This document shows, in pieces, positions 12,170-24,500 of a stretch of 64,000 nt of DNA. The notes under the pieces are model-generated. The model did no database searches and was not told the origin of the DNA. It worked only from the letters and a program-made list of their open reading frames with translations. A program made the translations under genes and the position numbers. Location of the stretch: contig OW121740.1 in assembly GCA_933228675.1 (NCBI GenBank), positions 9,329,442-9,393,441 of the forward strand. Reading direction: 5' to 3'. The stretch comes from Stomorhina lunata. Its lineage: Eukaryota; Arthropoda; Insecta; Diptera; Rhiniidae. The number at the start of each line of letters is the position of its first letter. Position 1 is the stretch's first letter.

Positions 12170-13690
12170 AAAATAAAAGCTGAAAACGACAAAGACGAAT
12201 TTTACGATGTATTATTATTAATCACTTGGGTGACTTTAACGCCAAAGTAGGCTCAAACAACATCGGTTTCCAAACACTACATTAGTAAGCACGGTATCGG
12301 AGTAAGAAACGAAAACGGGAAAAAGATTTACCGAACTATGCTGTGAAAGGAAACTGGTTGTGGTGGCACTACTTTTCCGCCATAAAATAAATTGGATATC
12401 TTCGAACGGCTTTACTATGAACCAAATTGATCACATTTTGATTAGCTCTAAGTGGCGATCATCTTTACTTGATGTATTCTCGAGGCGCGGAGTAGATATA
12501 AACAGCGACCATCATTTAGTTATATCTAAAGTTCGATTGAAAGTAGCGGCTCTGAGGTCTGAAACGGCAAAAACCGATGGAAATTTGATGTTGGCAAATT
12601 GAAACCAGAACGACATCGTAATGCCTTTTTTTGCTTCCACATGGAATCGGCTTCCACAGATATTGTTAACAACAACGACGCTTATATTAACGAAATTGCA
12701 AGATGTGACACTCACTCAAACGTATAATGAGGTTGGTCAACAAACGTTAGGTTTCAAAGACCATAAGGAAAGTTTAGCTCACCCAAGCAACTGGGACCTG
12801 GTTGAACAACGTAAAACCTTAAAAATACAATTTTAAATGGAAACGTGGATTTTGAGGTGCTTAGTACAACCTATCCAACAGAATAAAGGTCTACAAGCTG
12901 GGACAAGAGAATGTGGTTAGATGAACAAGCTAGCAAATCTGAGTCAGTTGCAAGAAAAGACTACATAAGGACCTGTACAATATATCAAAGGACGTGGTTG
13001 TGTGTCATACCTATATCTATACCAAGAGTCCTATAGAAGTAACAGTCCAGTAGTAGTCGGCACACTTCTTTTTTTTTTTTTGATGAACAGTTAATACGAT
13101 GGAAGGAACACTCAAACATTAAATCCTATTGGATTGGAACCACTGACGGAAATGCACAATGAAACAAAACAGCCATGAACAGTTCTTCAATGGAATTTCA
13201 GACAATCCACCAACAATACAAGAATTTAAGAACGCCATTAAAAGCCTTAAGAGCAACAAGGCCAGGGAATAAAATATCTCAGCGAGATGCTTTTATGTGA
13301 TGTTGAAGGATCGGCGAGACAAAAAATACAAAAAAAAAAAAAAAATGGTGACTCCAAAGACTGCAATAACTACAGGGGTATTAACACTTCTTCAAATTCC
13401 AAACAAAAACGATCTTGTGTTGACCTAATCAACACAGTAATAAGAATAGTAAGTGCTAGAGCAATGTAATGAATTCCGCACCTCCATTTTACCTAGCATT
13501 TATCGACTTTATGAAGGCCCTTTTCGATAGTGTCAATAGAGAAGTCTACTAAACGCGACAAACCAAATAAAGGAAATAGCGGTGGAGATAGGTACGATTA
13601 GAAGGCAACATTGCTCGACAAGCGCTTCGTTGGAATCCACAGGGTAGTAGATAGATGAGGCCGTCGTTGTTGGTGCACTGCTAGAACGCG
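12170..13690 (+). pseudogene. Decayed LINE ORF2 (endonuclease and reverse transcriptase fragments)
   Basis: Translated pieces in shifting frames match a non-LTR retrotransposon ORF2 in the usual order. GDFNAKVG (from 12,229) and NQIDHI with SDHHLV (12,420-12,520) are the AP-type endonuclease. IQEFKNAIKSLKSNKA (about 13,220-13,265) and CNNYRGI (about 13,360) precede the reverse transcriptase. YLAFIDF.KALFDSVNREV (about 13,490-13,550) is the RT box just before the catalytic motif. ARQALRWNPQG (about 13,615-13,650) is the C-terminal end, brought close by an internal deletion. Stops, frameshifts and a poly-A insertion near 13,330 make it non-functional. The motifs fit an RTE-like clade, which is tentative. 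Confidence 0.85.
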
Positions 13691-15134
13691 AGGTTCAATA
13701 AATCTGAGTTGCAAGCGGAATGATATGGAAGGAATGACATGCCTAAAAATAGATAGAGTTCTCGCATTAGAGTTCGATATAAAAGGATGGTTGAGCCCTA
13801 TGCTCCACTGGGAGTCAAGGATGAAAGAAAAGGAGTAAGTTAAGTAGTATTCTATTGGTTTGTTTACAACAGATAGAAAATAGATAGAAATCAAAACATG
13901 CCCAGCAGATCTGGGGCGATAAAAAATATAAAAAAGTAAAAAGAATAATTTTCAACACTGATTGAAATGCAGACGCAACCTAGCTAGGCCCCCCTCCCCC
14001 CTGTTATTGAAAAGTTGCATATTATTGGAAAAAATCGAAGTGGTGTGAATATATGAATTTACCACAACAGCTGTTTGAGAATGCATTAACAGGAACCACA
14101 TGTGGTGAATAAGGTGTGATGAGTATGCTACAGTGTTGAGTATACGAACTCACCACGAAGTACCGTTACTCTAAATAAAATTCGAAAAGTGTTGCCTGCT
14201 TAAAGGAATAATTTCAGCAGCGCCTAAAAATAGGCAACATTTTTGAAATTCACCTAAAAATAGGCAACACTTTTTAAAATAATTCTGAAAATATAATGGG
14301 CATTCCGAGAAGACCGCCTCGACCCCTGCTTTCGACGCCCCTGTTTCTTGGGTATTAAATTTAGTGAGTTGAGTGGTCGCATGGGAGAAGTCTAGTCTGT
14401 CTTTCTTTGTGTGAGCGGGAACACAGCAACCACCCTGTAAGCAGAGAACTTAAGCGAAGACAACAACCCAAACGAGCAGAGAACCGAACCAACCAATCAC
14501 ATAGCCACACCCAACCACCACCATCATACACCGGTTACTTTCTTTCTTATTGAAATTTCTGTCCGCAAGTTCTATATATATAAAACTTTTTTAAAAAAAG
14601 AAAACGGGAATTAAGATAGTCATAAATAAATAAGAGTTTCTGATAAAAGAGGATTTTTGTTTGTTAGTTGGTTGGCCGGCCACACAAAAAAGTAAAGGCG
14701 GCAAAAAAAATTTTTTTTAGAAAAAGAGACAAAACGAAAAAAATATTTTTTTTTAATAAATTAAACAAATAAAAAACATTGAATTTAAATAAAATCAATG
14801 AATGATAAAGAAAAAAGGACCACATGATTTAAGCAAGGAAGGATCAGCACTTGCTTGGAACATCGGAACTCTCTACAAAGGAAGAAGAGGTACTTTCTGA
14901 TCCAGTTGATATGGATGTTTTCGATAAATATAAATGTGATTGACTGCTGTCCACCAAAAGGCAACCTGTCATGATAATAGTAAGTAGTAAGCATGAGTTT
15001 GGTTGCGGGTTCCTTGGGTAAGCAAAAGATTGCGAAATCTTGTTACAAGGTTCACAGAACCATTAAACGAAAGGCTATATATAGCAACAACTCGTTCGCG
15101 TTAAAGCTAAATACTTTTATCTAAGTCTGATTGC
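13691..15134. other. Intergenic, unassigned
   Basis: No gene was recognised. A short direct repeat (CCTAAAAATAGGCAACA) occurs twice at about 14,223-14,272. Positions 14,300-14,600 are less AT-rich, with CAACCAACCA-like tracts and a TATATATATAAAA box at about 14,573-14,585. This could be a promoter or transposon end, but nothing downstream supports a gene. Confidence 0.3.
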
Positions 15135-16235
15135 TTACACGCTCCCACAGAAAGAGAAAAGACGACGTCATGAGATGTGAACATGATTTTAATGCAAAGA
15201 TTGGAAGAGAAAGGTTCAATACATCGGTAGTTCATTAGTCTCCATAACGCAACTACCGACAACGATATAAGGCTAATCTCCTTTGCGGCGTCTCGATATA
15301 ATAGAGCAGCATCAGGTTCATACACCTTGACATCCATTAAGCAACATGATTGTGCCACAGACCAAAAAACGAAAAATCATTGACCTTATTTTAGTTGACG
15401 CGACCGAGACAAGCATCAAGTGCAATGGATGATGTGCGTTCTATACGTGGAGCTAATATGGACTCCGACCATTATATTGTTTTAAAACATACAGTTGGAA
15501 GCGCAAAGAAAGTTTGATATCGCGAAGCTCAAATCCCAAATTGCCACACCGATTTCTGGCAACTCAAGTCTCAGAGGAAATGCTTCCAGTTCCAATAATA
15601 TAATGGCAACATTGCCAACGCTATAAAAACTGCTGCAAAATCGGCACTAGGGGGTTCCAAACCCCTCGCCCTAAAAATTCTTGGTATGATGGGGAATGCC
15701 ATAATGCCACAGCTGAAAAAAATACAGCCTACATGGCAACTCTACAGAATGTAGTTGCATTAGGAACCTTTGGAAAGGTACCGCGAAAAAAAGAGGGAAG
15801 AAAAACAAAAGCATATTCCGTGAGGTGACTGCCACATTTTCCAGTTTTGAGAAGGATTTTAATGAAATGGGTCTTAAACCAAACTGATAGTCTCTCACTA
15901 CTAGCAAGCACTTGATTGAGTCACATGTGCCCGTTGAAAACTATAGCTTCAAAGTTGTGAAAGAATTTGTTACCTGCCCTTACTTAGACCGCTGTGAATG
16001 AACATCAACAACCAACAACGAAATAATAAGCTTTGAAATTAAACGGAGAAATTATACGCCAATCGACGCTATTTTGAGCAAACAGCTAAGAACTAAAATT
16101 CGCTAAAAACACTTATTTTGTACTACCCGTGATATTGTTGTATTGCACAGGCAGATAAAAAAAGCCATCCTCCTTGGAGTGTTTGAGAGGAAAATTCTAC
16201 GAAAAATCTTTGGACCAGTCTGCGTTGACAAAAAA
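15135..16235 (+). pseudogene. Second decayed LINE ORF2 with the RT core deleted
   Basis: Fragments on the plus strand follow the order of another non-LTR element. They are HDFNAKIGRE (about 15,180-15,212) and LISFAASRYN (about 15,270-15,300) of the endonuclease, then a decayed RNQIDH..D region, then MDSDHYIV (about 15,460). After a gap come VENYSFKVVKEF (about 15,930-15,970), SKQLRTKIR (about 16,076-16,105) and GVFERKILRKIFGPVC (about 16,178-16,225), which is the conserved C-terminal end of such ORF2 proteins. The reverse transcriptase catalytic region is missing. It is a different family member from the LINE at 12-13.7 kb, because the endonuclease sequences differ. Confidence 0.85.
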
Positions 16236-16564
16236 AGATATGTCATGCTAAAAACTGAAATTTAGATAGTCCCTAATAATATGATTTAGAGTGTATAAAA
16301 AAGTTACTATATATACTTTAAATATCTAAAAATAACTTTTTATTGACTCCCCAACATATGCTACACTTTTGTTTTTTTTTTGTAAACGGCTTCGTCATCC
16401 ATACCCTTCAAAAACACATACAACAAATAAAAAAAAATCATAACAAAAATCCCACCCTTATTTTTTAGGTTTAAAATTTTCACATACATTCCCTTAACAA
16501 ATGTCCTTTGAAAAGGTCCTTAAATTACAATTTATATTAACAGCTGGATAACTACAATCACAAC

Positions 16565-16637
16565 GACCGTGTGGCCTAATGGATAAGGCGTCGGACTTCG
16601 AATCCGAAGATTGCAGGTTCGAGTCCTGTCACGGTCG
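16565..16637 (+). tRNA. tRNA-Arg(TCG): tRNA-Arg (anticodon TCG)
   Basis: The 73-base gene folds as a full cloverleaf. The acceptor GACCGTG pairs with CACGGTC, the anticodon stem TCGGA pairs with TCCGA around the loop CTTCGAA (anticodon TCG), and the T arm is GCAGG-TTCGAGT-CCTGT with one G-T pair. The discriminator base is G and there is no intron. The A box (TGGCCTAATGG) and B box (GGTTCGAGTCC) of RNA polymerase III promoters are intact. It decodes CGA arginine codons, and others by wobble if modified. It lies tail-to-tail with the DUF1989 gene. Confidence 0.98.
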
Positions 16638-16645
16638 AAGAAAAA

Positions 16646-16651
16646 TTTTTT
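16646..16651 (+). terminator. RNA polymerase III terminator
   Basis: A run of six T residues eight bases after the tRNA-Arg gene is a standard Pol III stop signal. Confidence 0.9.
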
Positions 16652-16717
16652 ATGTTATTTTTAATTTTTTATTTACAACAAAAAAATATTTTTGCAAAAA
16701 ATTTTGGTAAAAAAATA

Positions 16718-16723
16718 TTTAAT
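16718..16723 (-). promoter_or_regulatory. Candidate poly(A) signal ATTAAA of the DUF1989 gene
   Basis: On the minus strand, ATTAAA lies about 70 bases past the stop codon and ahead of the convergent tRNA gene. It is the commonest variant of AATAAA. The cleavage site cannot be located from sequence alone. Confidence 0.5.
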
Positions 16724-16792
16724 ATAAATGTTTGTTTTTTATAAGAATTTTTCAAAGAAGAACATTTTTCTTAAAAAGAAGATTTTCTAATT

Positions 16793-16981
16793 TTACTTCT
16801 TGCGAAATACTTCCACTTTCAAGGGATGACACTTTTCATCTGGCACTTCTTTCCCCACAGTTATGGAGACATCTCCTTGTGGACAGGCACTGAGGGCTAC
16901 TATCAAGTTCATATCTGCTATAAATTCAATATAATCGCCCTTTTGAGCAGGACTGGGCTTGCAGAAATATTGTTGGGTGTC
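16793..16981 (-). CDS. DUF1989 gene exon 2
   Basis: Begins GAC ACC (Asp205-Thr206) after a pyrimidine-rich acceptor and encodes 62 residues, including GDYIEFIADMNLIVALSACP. It ends in TAA at 16,795-16,793. The joined reading FTR-DTQQYFCKPSPA crosses the splice smoothly and fits the family pattern. Confidence 0.92.
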   Translation of the reverse strand, partial: DTQQYFCKPSPAQKGDYIEFIADMNLIVALSACPQGDVSITVGKEVPDEKCHPLKVEVFRKK

Positions 16982-19900
16982 CTGGAAAGAAAAGGAAAGA
17001 AAAGTTATTAAAATTCACATACAATTTAATAAAATTTTAAATGTTTGGTAAAATTTTATAAAAATGATTTGTTTACGTGATAAATATAGTTGTTTACGCA
17101 ATGTCAACAATAAAAAACTGTAATAAAAGTTTAAAAATGGAATTCAAAACTACCAAATATCTTTATTTTTAAAGAAAATGTGCTTCAATAAATTGTTTAC
17201 ATAATAAAATCAATTGTTTACACATGCCAACACATTTAAATTCAAGTAAAAATTTAAAAATAGTTATACAATTTAAATAATTACTAGAATTTCTTTCACA
17301 TTTCTAGTTTTACACTCTACAATTAATTCTTTACACGATGTCAACAATTTTTAGTGAATGTTAAAATTCTCAGATTTCTTTAAAAGCCATCAAAATTATT
17401 GTTTATTTATTATAATTAATTTTTTTTTATAAAATTGCATGTTTACCCTCTAAAATGAATTCTTTACACGATGTCAACATTTTTAAATGAATGTAAATTT
17501 TCCTAAGTTTGATTATAAACCATCAAAATGATTGTTTATTTATTATATTTGATTAAAGTTTTGTAAAATTAATTGTTTATACGGCAAAATTAACTCTTTA
17601 CACGATGTAAACATATCAAAATTTATGTAAAAAATCCCAAATTTCTTCAAAAATCATCATCATTATTGATTTATTATTTAAATTGATAACAGTTTTATAA
17701 AATTTATTGTTTACACGGTGAAATGAATTCTTTACTCGAAGTCAACAAGTCGAAATCACAATTAATATAAAAATTTCCAAATTTCTCTAAAAATCATCAA
17801 AATTATGGTTTATTTATTATAATTGAGAACATTTTTAAAAAATTAATTGTTTACACGCTTAAAAGAATTCTTTACACGATGTCAACAATTCAAAATTAAT
17901 GTAAAGATCAAGAAATTTCTTTAAATCGATTGAATTTTTATTTTTATTAAGAAAATTGTTAAGAATCAAGAACTTGTATGCTAAAAGTAATTGTTTACAC
18001 GATGTCAACAATTTCAAATGAATAAAAAAGTTCACAAATTTCTTTAGAAGCCATCAAAATTATTGATTATTTTTTTTGATTGATAACAGTTTTAAAAAAT
18101 TAATTGTTTACACTCTAAAATGCATTTTTTACACTATGTCAACAATTCAAAATGAATGTAAAAAATTAAAAATTTCTTTAAAAACAATCAAAATTATTGT
18201 TTGTTTATTATAATGAATAAAATTCTTACAATTTTAGTTGTTTACACGCTAAAATAAATTCTTTACACTGTTTCGACAATTTAAAATGAATGTAAAAACT
18301 CTAAAATTTCTTTAAAAAACATCAAAATTATTGTTTGTTTATTTTAATTGATACCATTTTTATAAAATTAATTGTTTACATGCTGAAATGAATTCTTTAC
18401 ACGATATCAACAATTCAAAATCAATGTAAAATTTATCAAATTTCTTTAAAAACAAACAAAATTATAGTTTGTTTATTATAATTAATACAATTTGTATAAT
18501 TTTAATTGTTTACACACTAAAATAAATTCTTTACACTATGTCGACAATTCAAAATGAATGTAAAAACTCTCAAATTTCTTTAAAAACCATCAAAATTATT
18601 GCAAATTCATTATAATTGAAACTTCTTTATTAAATCAATTGTTTGCACACTAAAAATAATTCTTTACACGATGTCGACAACTCAAAATAAATATAAAAAT
18701 TAAGAAATTTCTTTAAGTCGATTGAATTTTTATATTTATTAAGAAAATTGTTAAAAATCAGTCATTTTTATGCTTAAATTAGTTGTTTACACGATGTCAA
18801 CAATTAAGATTTACAGTAAAATTTTTAGTTAAGTCTTTAAAACTTGAAAGAATTATTAATTACTCAACAAATTTCATTAAAATCAATTGTTTACATGCTA
18901 AAATTAATTCTTTACATGATGTCAACAATTTAGAATTCATGTAAAAAGTTTGAAATTTTTGTAAAATCACAAAAAATTCAATTTTTACTAAAAATTCTTA
19001 AAAGTGAAATTTTTATTGGGCCGATATCAATTCTTTACATGATGTCAACAATAGGAAATTCTTGAAAAAATTTTGATTTAATTCAAAAAATACAAATTTG
19101 TTTTTTTTTTTAAGAAAATTCTTTAAAAATTAATACTTTCTTTCTTATATTCAATGTTTTACCCGATGTCAACAATTAAAAATTCACATAAAAATTAAAA
19201 GATTTCTTTATTTACAGAAACAAATTTCAAATGTCTTTAAAATCAATCATTTACATCTTGAATTTAATTCTTTACATGATGTCAACAATTAAAATTTCAT
19301 GTAAAAATTCAGAAATTCTCTTTGATTTATCAATATTTTAGATTATTCATTAAGTTTCTTCAAATTATTTGTTTACATCTTAAAATTCGTTCTTTACATA
19401 ATGTAAACAATCATTAAATCATGTAAAAATTAAAAAATCTTCATTAAAATATAAGACAATTATTTTTAATTTATATAAAATTACTTTAAAATCAATTATT
19501 TACATCTTTAAATTTATTATTTACATAATGTAAAAAATTAGAAATTCATGTAAAAATTTATATCTTTTACTGACATATAAAACACAGATTTATTTTGTGA
19601 TCATTTTTTTTAAATCTATCGATTACATCTTGTTACCAATTATTTACTTGATGTAAACAATTAAAAATCCATGAAAAATTTAAGAAATTTCATTTGTTCT
19701 AATAAAATTATAGATTATCAATTAAATTTCTTCAAAATTTATAATTTACATTATTATTTTCATGATGTAAAGTATTAGAAATTCAAGTCAAAATTAGGAA
19801 CTTTTACTAAAATATGAGAAAATCAGTGTCATGTATTACATGTTTACAAAATCGATTGTTTACATCTTCTAACTAATTATTTACTTGAAGTTAACAATTA

Positions 19901-21151
19901 GAAATTAATGGAAAATATTTGTTTTCTTTTGATCTAACAAAATTATAGATTATTTGACAAATTCCCTTAAATAAATTATTTACATTCTTTACACGATGTA
20001 AACAATAAGAAATTCCTGTAAAAATTTCACCGAAATATGAGAAAATGTTTGATTTTGTAATAAATTCTTACAAAATCTATTGATTATATTTTGTAACCGA
20101 TTATTTACTTAATGTAAACAAATAGAAATTCCTGAAAAATTTAGGAAATTTCGTTTGTTTTAACAAAACTATAGATTATTTAATAATTTTTTTCGAAATA
20201 ATTTATTACGTCTTAAAATTAATTCTTTTCACGATGTAAACAATAAAAATTTCATGTAAACTTTTCACCGAAATATGAGAAAATGATTGATTTTGTAATA
20301 AATTCTTACAAAATCTATTGATTACTTTTTGTAACTAATTTTTCACTTGATGTAAACAATTAGAAATTCATGTAAACATTTAAAAATTGCATTAAAATAT
20401 AAATAAATTTTTGATAATGCAAGAAATTCTTACAAAATCAATTGCTTATATCTTTAAAATTATTCTTCTAACGTCGTCAAATCTAATTTATTTCCAGTAA
20501 TTAATGTAAATATTTGGTTATCATCAAACTACTACTCACCCTTGTAAACCCGGTGCACATGAAAATATTCCAGACATCATGAACATCCTCCTCCTTCAAA
20601 CCCCTCTCCTCTCTGACCGCCTTAACCAAAGAACTATGACACGAGCCGACACGATCTTTACCCGTGATCAATTTGTAGGTGTAATCATCACATCTGGTAC
20701 CAACAACATCATGCAAAGAACCGCCATCATCATCTATGCCATACTTTGCCAATGAATCGTAAACAAAAGTGGCCATGGGTCTTAAGTAGGGTAAACAACT
20801 CCATAAACGATCGTAGACCTTTAAATGAGTACTATGCAATTGTCGGGTCTTACCCGAATAGAAACGCTCTGAGGTATTGTCCAAATTCCAAAAATTCATA
20901 TCACCCACTTGAGAGCCCTCACATATGGTAACACGACACAGATCACCCTTTTCCATAGTCCAAGTTCTGGCCTCTCGCTTGGGTACAATCAAAGACTCGA
21001 TTACATCACCTGTTATGTTTTGATAACGCAAGTCATCGTATTCCGTTTTGGAAACTTGAGCGGCTGGGGGTTTATCATAGCAAACAGTAGGCGGATGTTT
21101 GACAAAGGTACGGGGCTTAAAGCCTCTACCGCACCAGGATTGAGTAGTCAT
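16793..21151 (-). CDS. DUF1989 / urea-carboxylase-associated family protein (two exons)
   Basis: Joining 21,151-20,540 with 16,981-16,793 on the minus strand gives an intact 266-residue protein. Family-like blocks are QVGDMNFW (residues 81-88), RLWSCLPYLRP (115-125), DVVGTRCDDY (148-157), CHSSL (171-175), NIFMCTGFTR (195-204) and, in exon 2, ALSACPQGD (233-241). The conserved Cys and His positions are candidate metal ligands, by inference. Bacterial relatives are often encoded beside urea carboxylase/amidolyase; the biochemical role in animals is unknown to me. No signal peptide or membrane segment is evident, so a cytosolic protein is likely. The 3.56-kb phase-0 intron has donor GTGAGT and acceptor CTTTCCAG. 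The intron is almost wholly satellite, and the same satellite resumes 390 bp upstream of the ATG. Confidence 0.93.
16995..20490. repeat. 120-135-bp satellite filling the DUF1989 intron
   Basis: About 27 tandem units, each with TTGTTTACA(C/T)GC, AATTCTTTACACGATGTCAACAATT and a TTTCTTTAAAA..ATCAAAATTATTG tract. Spacing between CGATGTCAACA landmarks near 17.3-18.1 kb is about 123-135 bp. Units diverge gradually toward 20.4 kb, where GATGTAAACA replaces GATGTCAACA. There is no open frame or exon in this stretch. Confidence 0.9.
20540..21151 (-). CDS. DUF1989 gene exon 1
   Basis: Encodes residues 1-204 with ATG at 21,151. It ends at Arg204 before the donor GTGAGT (20,539-20,534). Reading through the donor adds only 12 unrelated residues before a stop. 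It is far more GC-rich than the surrounding satellite, which marks it as selected sequence. Confidence 0.94.
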
Positions 21152-21312
21152 TGGTAATTATTTAATCAATTTTAATAATTTTGATATATTTTTTTAAGCT
21201 TTAAATCTTTTTCTGATAACTTTATTTGCCAATTTACTTAACTTTTCTTTTGTATTTAATACTTTTGCTATTTTTTACTTTCAATGACTTGTCTAGTCTA
21301 ATCGCCGATGTT

Positions 21313-21348
21313 GAATGAATTTCAAACAGTTTGTCTAAATATCATATA
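21313..21348 (-). promoter_or_regulatory. Core promoter of the DUF1989 gene (TATA box and initiator)
   Basis: On the minus strand, TATATGA starts at 21,348. TCATTC, which fits the arthropod initiator TCA(G/T)T(C/T), places +1 at 21,316, 32 bp from the TATA start. This spacing is standard and implies a 164-base 5' leader before the ATG. Confidence 0.6.
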
Positions 21349-21539
21349 AATAAGTTTAATGTAAATAAAAAAAACGATCGCTAAGTATTTTATTGTGGTT
21401 TAAGTGGAGACATCCGATAAGATTGTAAACAAACCAGTTCTCTCCCATTTAATGTTCTCTTTTCTTAAATTTTGCTCACTTTGAGAAAACGTGTGCAACT
21501 TCTTAAATGATGCCAGACCAATTAAAATAAAACGGGATT

Positions 21540-24500
21540 TTTTTTAAGAATTTCTTTATATAAAATTTAGAGAAAATATAACATATTCTTCAAATGCTAT
21601 TGTTTACATGCTGTAATAAATGTTTTACTTGATGTCAACAAACAAAATCTCGTTAAAAATTTAAAAAAATTGGATTTTTAAAAAATTTTGATAAAAATGC
21701 ATTGTTTACATGCTGCAATTAATTCTTTACATGATGTCAACAAATAAAATCTAGTAAAGATTTCAAAATTTCTTTAGAAACTAATAAAACTTTTGATTTT
21801 TAAAAAAATTTTGATAAAAATGTATATTTTACATGCTGAAAATAATTATTTACACGATGTCAACAATTACAAATTAGTGTATAAATTCTTAAATTAAATA
21901 TAATCCATTAAAATGATTGATTATTTTGTAAATTTCTTTAATATTATACAAAAAATCTAACTTTTTACGTGCTAAAATTAATTCTTTACATCTAGACAAC
22001 AATTCAAAATTAGTGTAAAATTCTAAAATTGAGTATTTTTCATGAAAATTTAGGTTATTTTGTAAATTTCTTAAATATTAGACAAGAAAACTAATTGTTT
22101 ACATGATAAAATTAATTCTTTACACAAAAATTTTAGTATAATCCATGAAACTTTTGTTTATTTTGTAAATTTCTTAAATATTATATAAAAAAGTAATTGT
22201 TTACATGCCAAAATTATTTCTTTACATGATGTCAACAATTAAAAATTAGTCTAAAAATTCTGAAATTTAATATTTTTCATCAAAATTTTGCAAATTTCTT
22301 AAATATTATACAAAAAACTTATTGTTTACATGCATAAATTAATTCTTTACACGACGTCAAAAATAATAAATTGGTGTAAAATTCTAAAATTTAATATATT
22401 TCATGAAAATTTTCTTTATTTTAAAAATTTCTTCAATATTATATAAAAAAACTAATTGTTTACATGCCAAAATTAATTCTTTACATAATGTCAATAATTA
22501 AAATTAGTGTAAAAATTCTAAAATTTAACTTATTTCATGAAAATTTTGTTTATTTTGTAAATTTCTTAAATATAATATAAAAAACACTAATTGTTTACAT
22601 GCATAAATTAATTCTTTACACGATGTCAAAAATAATAAATTGGTGTAAAAATTCTAAAATTTAATATTTTTCATTAAAATTTTGCTTGTTTTGTAAATTT
22701 CTTAAATATTATACAAGAAAACTAATTGCTTACATGCTAAAATTAATTACTTACATGATGTCAACAATTATAAATTAGTATAAAAATTCTAAAACTTAAT
22801 ATAATCCATGAATAATTTTGTTTATTTTAAAAATTTCTTAAATATTATATAAAAAAACTAATTGTTTACATGCCAAAATTAATTAGTGTAAAAATTCTTA
22901 AATTTAATATTTTTCATGAAAATTAAATTTATTTTGAAAATTTTTTAAATACTACACAAAAAACTAATTGTTTACATGCTAAAATTAATTCTTTACATGT
23001 TGACAACAATTAGAAATTGGTGTAAAATTCTAAAATTTAATATTTTTCATGGAAACTTAGTTTATTTTGTAAATTTCTTAAATATTGTACAAAAAACTAA
23101 ATGTTTACATGCTAAATTTAATTCTTTACACGATGTCAACAATTATAAATTAGTGTAAAAGTTGTTAAATTTAATGAAATATATGAATAATTTTGTTTAT
23201 TTTGTAAATTTCTTAAATATTATACAAAAAAACTAACTGTTTACATGCCAAAATTAATTCTTTACACGATGTCAACAAATTAAAATATGAAAATTCTTTA
23301 AAATATAACAAAATTATTGTATATTCTGTAGATTTCTAAAATTTTAATTGTTTACATCTTAAAGTTATAATTTTACACGGTTGTAAACAATCATAAATAA
23401 TATAAATATTCAGAAATTTATTAAAATGGTGTCAACAATAAGAAATTCGTGTAAAAATTATGAAATGTCTTGTAGATTTTTAAAATTTGTTAATTTTTAA
23501 CTAATTTATTACTTTTAAAATAATTTTGCTTGAAAACGAAAGTTTACATGGTGTAAATAAGTTTTTACATGATGCCAACAATAAAAAATTCATGTAAAAA
23601 TTGAGAAATTTTTTAAAAATTTTACAAATCTGTTGATTATAAAATAAATTACATAATAGAGTTAATTCTTTACACGATGTCAACAATTAAACAAAAACAT
23701 GTAAAATTATCTTTTTTCTTCAAAAATATAACAATATCATTGATCGTTAATTCCTTCAAAATCAATAGTTTACATGATTTAATTGATACTTTACACGATG
23801 TCAACAAAAAGATATTCATGTAAAAAATAAGAATTTCACTTAAAACTTTAAAATTTATTAAGTTTTATATAATTCTACTTAAAAATAAAAGTTTACATCA
23901 TGTAAATAATTATTTACATGATGTCAACAATTACAAATTCATGTAAAAATTCGGAAATTTCTTAAAAATTTAACAAATCTATTGATTATAGCATAAATTA
24001 CTTCAAAATCAATTGTTTACACAATAAAATTAATTCTTTACACGATGTCAACAATTAAAAAATCATGTAAAAACTATTCATATTTTTAAAAATCTAACAA
24101 AATCATTGAATTTTTAATGAATTCCTTCAAAATGAATTGTTTACATGATTTAATTGATACTTTACTCGATGTCAACAATAAAAATTTCATGTAAAAAATA
24201 AGAAATTTCTTTAAAACTTTAAACATTTATTAATTCTGAAATAATTTTGCTTTAAAACTAAAGTTTACATCATGTAAATTATTATTTACATGATGTCAAG
24301 AATTAAAATTTTTTGTAAAAATGGGGAAATTTCTTAAAAAAAATTAAAATTCTATTAATTTAAAAATAAATTATTTCAAAATCAATAGTTTACATAATAG
24401 AACTAATTCTTTACACGATGTCAATAATTTTAAAATCATGTAAAAATTATTTTTATTTTTAAATATTGAATTTTTAATGAATTTTTAATGAATTCCTTGA

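Noticed and set aside
14300..14640. Possible promoter with TATATATATAAAA
   Set aside because: No initiator at proper spacing and no downstream coding exon could be supported; kept only as unassigned sequence.
16826..17011. 61-codon plus-strand frame
   Set aside because: It is antisense to DUF1989 exon 2 and shows no family signal of its own.
20746..21157. Plus-strand frames of 61 and 82 codons
   Set aside because: They are antisense shadows of DUF1989 exon 1.
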